Origin: an uncultured Lachnospiraceae bacterium
GTDB lineage: Bacteria; Bacillota; Clostridia; Lachnospirales; Lachnospiraceae
Reading direction: 5' to 3'
Length of the DNA: 6,388 nucleotides
Assembly (NCBI GenBank): GCA_947177515.1
Contig: CAMWUU010000210.1
Span: 1 to 6,388 of the forward strand
Shown here: in pieces, positions 5,527 to 6,388 of the stretch
Position numbering within the stretch: the stretch's first letter is position 1
Layout: the number at the start of each line of letters is the position of its first letter
The notes under the pieces: generated by a model
Databases searched by the model: none
The model's input: only the letters and a program-made list of their open reading frames with translations
Told to the model about the DNA's origin: nothing
Translations under genes and position numbers: made by a program

Positions 5527-6349
5527 TATATGCGCCCCCTTCTAATATCCCCATTCCTCCTCTGCCCGCATCCTGCATCCTTCTAGCCGCCTTTTTTAAC
5601 GACCCAAAAAAATCCGTAAGAGCTGCTCCCGCACGCCCCTTTTGCCATTTCTCAAACAGGTGGAGAAGCTTACCGTCAAGACAGGCATCCCGGATTTCCG
5701 TACAGTAAGGAAGACAGGCAGAATTCATCAGGTTCAGCTCACGGTAACTATAACGCAGATTATGCATATTGTATTTTGATTCGGCATCATAACAGCCAAG
5801 CAGATAAAAAATTGTTTTTCCCGGATAGCATGTGCCACTCTCCTTAAAACACTGTAAAAATCCCTTTGTATTCTGCCCGATATTGCGCACTAAAAGCCCT
5901 GCATCCCCGATTACCTCGGGAGCTAACCCGCCCCGCTCATCCCCAACATCACACAGAATATAGTCATAGTGCTTTTCCAGTTCCAAAAGCATCCTAGGTA
6001 TATCTTCCCGGTAATCCCTAAGTGTCCTCTGTCCGGTATTATAAAACTGCTCCGGCAAAAGGGAAAGATGACCGCCAAGTTCTGTCACGCACTCCCTGAT
6101 TCCTTCCCGATCCGCAAACCCCGCCTTTACAAGCTTGCGCAATGCCTCGATCCCCGTACCTTCCTCGGGATGGCTTTTGTATCTTTTTTTGCCCCCGGTC
6201 AGGTATGCTTCCAAGTCGCGCCGTCCCGGCTGAACCGACATAACAAGGCAGTCCTTTTTTTCCTCATATGCCAGCCACAGTGCGAACAATGCCGTGTGCA
6301 GGGTTGTCCCAAGCTGCCCGGATATCCCTTCCGTCAATGCAACAACCAT
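5501..6349 (-). CDS. CpaE/MinD-like P-loop-fold protein with degenerate nucleotide-binding site
   Basis: The 282-residue product has the start of a MinD/ParA fold: a first strand MVVALTEG, then ISGQLGTT where the deviant Walker A would be (8-16), a following helix, and a Walker B-like YDYILCD ending at Asp134. In MinD-type proteins the P-loop reads KGGxGK(T/S); here both lysines are replaced (Ser10 and Thr15), so ATP hydrolysis is doubtful. The receiver-like N-terminal domain of classical CpaE is absent. Later strands (GLLVRNIGQNT, TIFYLLGCYD) fit the fold. CpaE proteins help position Tad pilus machinery at the cell pole, and the gene directly precedes, with a 26-base overlap, the CpaF-like motor gene. 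The ATG at 6349 has AGGAGG (6355-6360) 5 bases upstream. The name rests on fold pattern and neighbourhood; close homology is not demonstrable by eye. Confidence 0.65.
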   Translation of the reverse strand: MVVALTEGISGQLGTTLHTALFALWLAYEEKKDCLVMSVQPGRRDLEAYLTGGKKRYKSHPEEGTGIEALRKLVKAGFADREGIRECVTELGGHLSLLPEQFYNTGQRTLRDYREDIPRMLLELEKHYDYILCDVGDERGGLAPEVIGDAGLLVRNIGQNTKGFLQCFKESGTCYPGKTIFYLLGCYDAESKYNMHNLRYSYRELNLMNSACLPYCTEIRDACLDGKLLHLFEKWQKGRAGAALTDFFGSLKKAARRMQDAGRGGMGILEGGAYIEKKGNEA

Positions 6350-6388
6350 AACTCCCTCCTTTTATTTTCCATCTTTTTACATATATAT
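6350..6388 (-). promoter_or_regulatory. Leader of the CpaE-like gene with strong ribosome binding site
   Basis: AAAAGGAGGG (6354-6363) lies just upstream of the ATG at 6349. The remaining bases to the window end are very AT-rich, but no paired -35/-10 boxes can be assigned in 39 bases. Whether this is the operon's start or an internal junction cannot be told. Confidence 0.55.

Noticed and set aside
1..6388. CRISPR arrays, tRNA/rRNA genes or riboswitches
   Set aside because: No regularly spaced repeats, no tRNA-like cloverleaf and no recognisable structured leader were seen; nearly all of the window is coding.

Overview
The window looks like a Gram-positive Clostridia chromosome, most likely a gut Lachnospiraceae. 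This is inferred from three things: strong AGGAGG-type ribosome binding sites at most starts, the clostridial style of the Tad-like genes, and a PD-(D/E)XK 'Rpn' gene. No rRNA or tRNA is present to confirm it.

The window has two halves that meet near position 2050. The right half (about 2051-6388, all minus strand) is the front part of a Tad/Flp-type pilus assembly operon. In transcription order it holds a CpaE/MinD-like protein with a degenerate P-loop, a CpaF/TadA-like secretion ATPase, a large TadB/TadC-like (T2SSF-type) membrane platform protein, and a small single-pass membrane protein. The first three genes are overlapping or 7 bases apart, so they are very probably co-translated. The small gene follows after 49 bases that contain a GC-rich hairpin and a strong ribosome binding site.

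The left half (1 to about 2050, plus strand) is foreign DNA. It holds the 3' part of an Rpn-family nuclease/transposase gene, then a hairpin, then an intact 471-residue large serine recombinase. The last gene of the pilus operon is cut off at codon 76 or so, exactly where the recombinase unit ends. Beyond that point its frame only reads antisense recombinase sequence. I interpret positions 1-2050 as the right end of a mobile element whose recombinase integrated it into the pilus operon. The left end and the missing gene tail are not in this window.

Four points deserve most attention: the insertion junction inside a pilus gene, which might be a reversible switch; a well-placed internal ribosome binding site and in-frame ATG in the Rpn gene, matching the known intragenic RpnS antitoxin design; the CpaE-like protein lacking both P-loop lysines; and a perfect but ownerless Shine-Dalgarno sequence at the element's end, which could drive a gene only in the excised circle. 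No stretch over 300 bases is free of genes.
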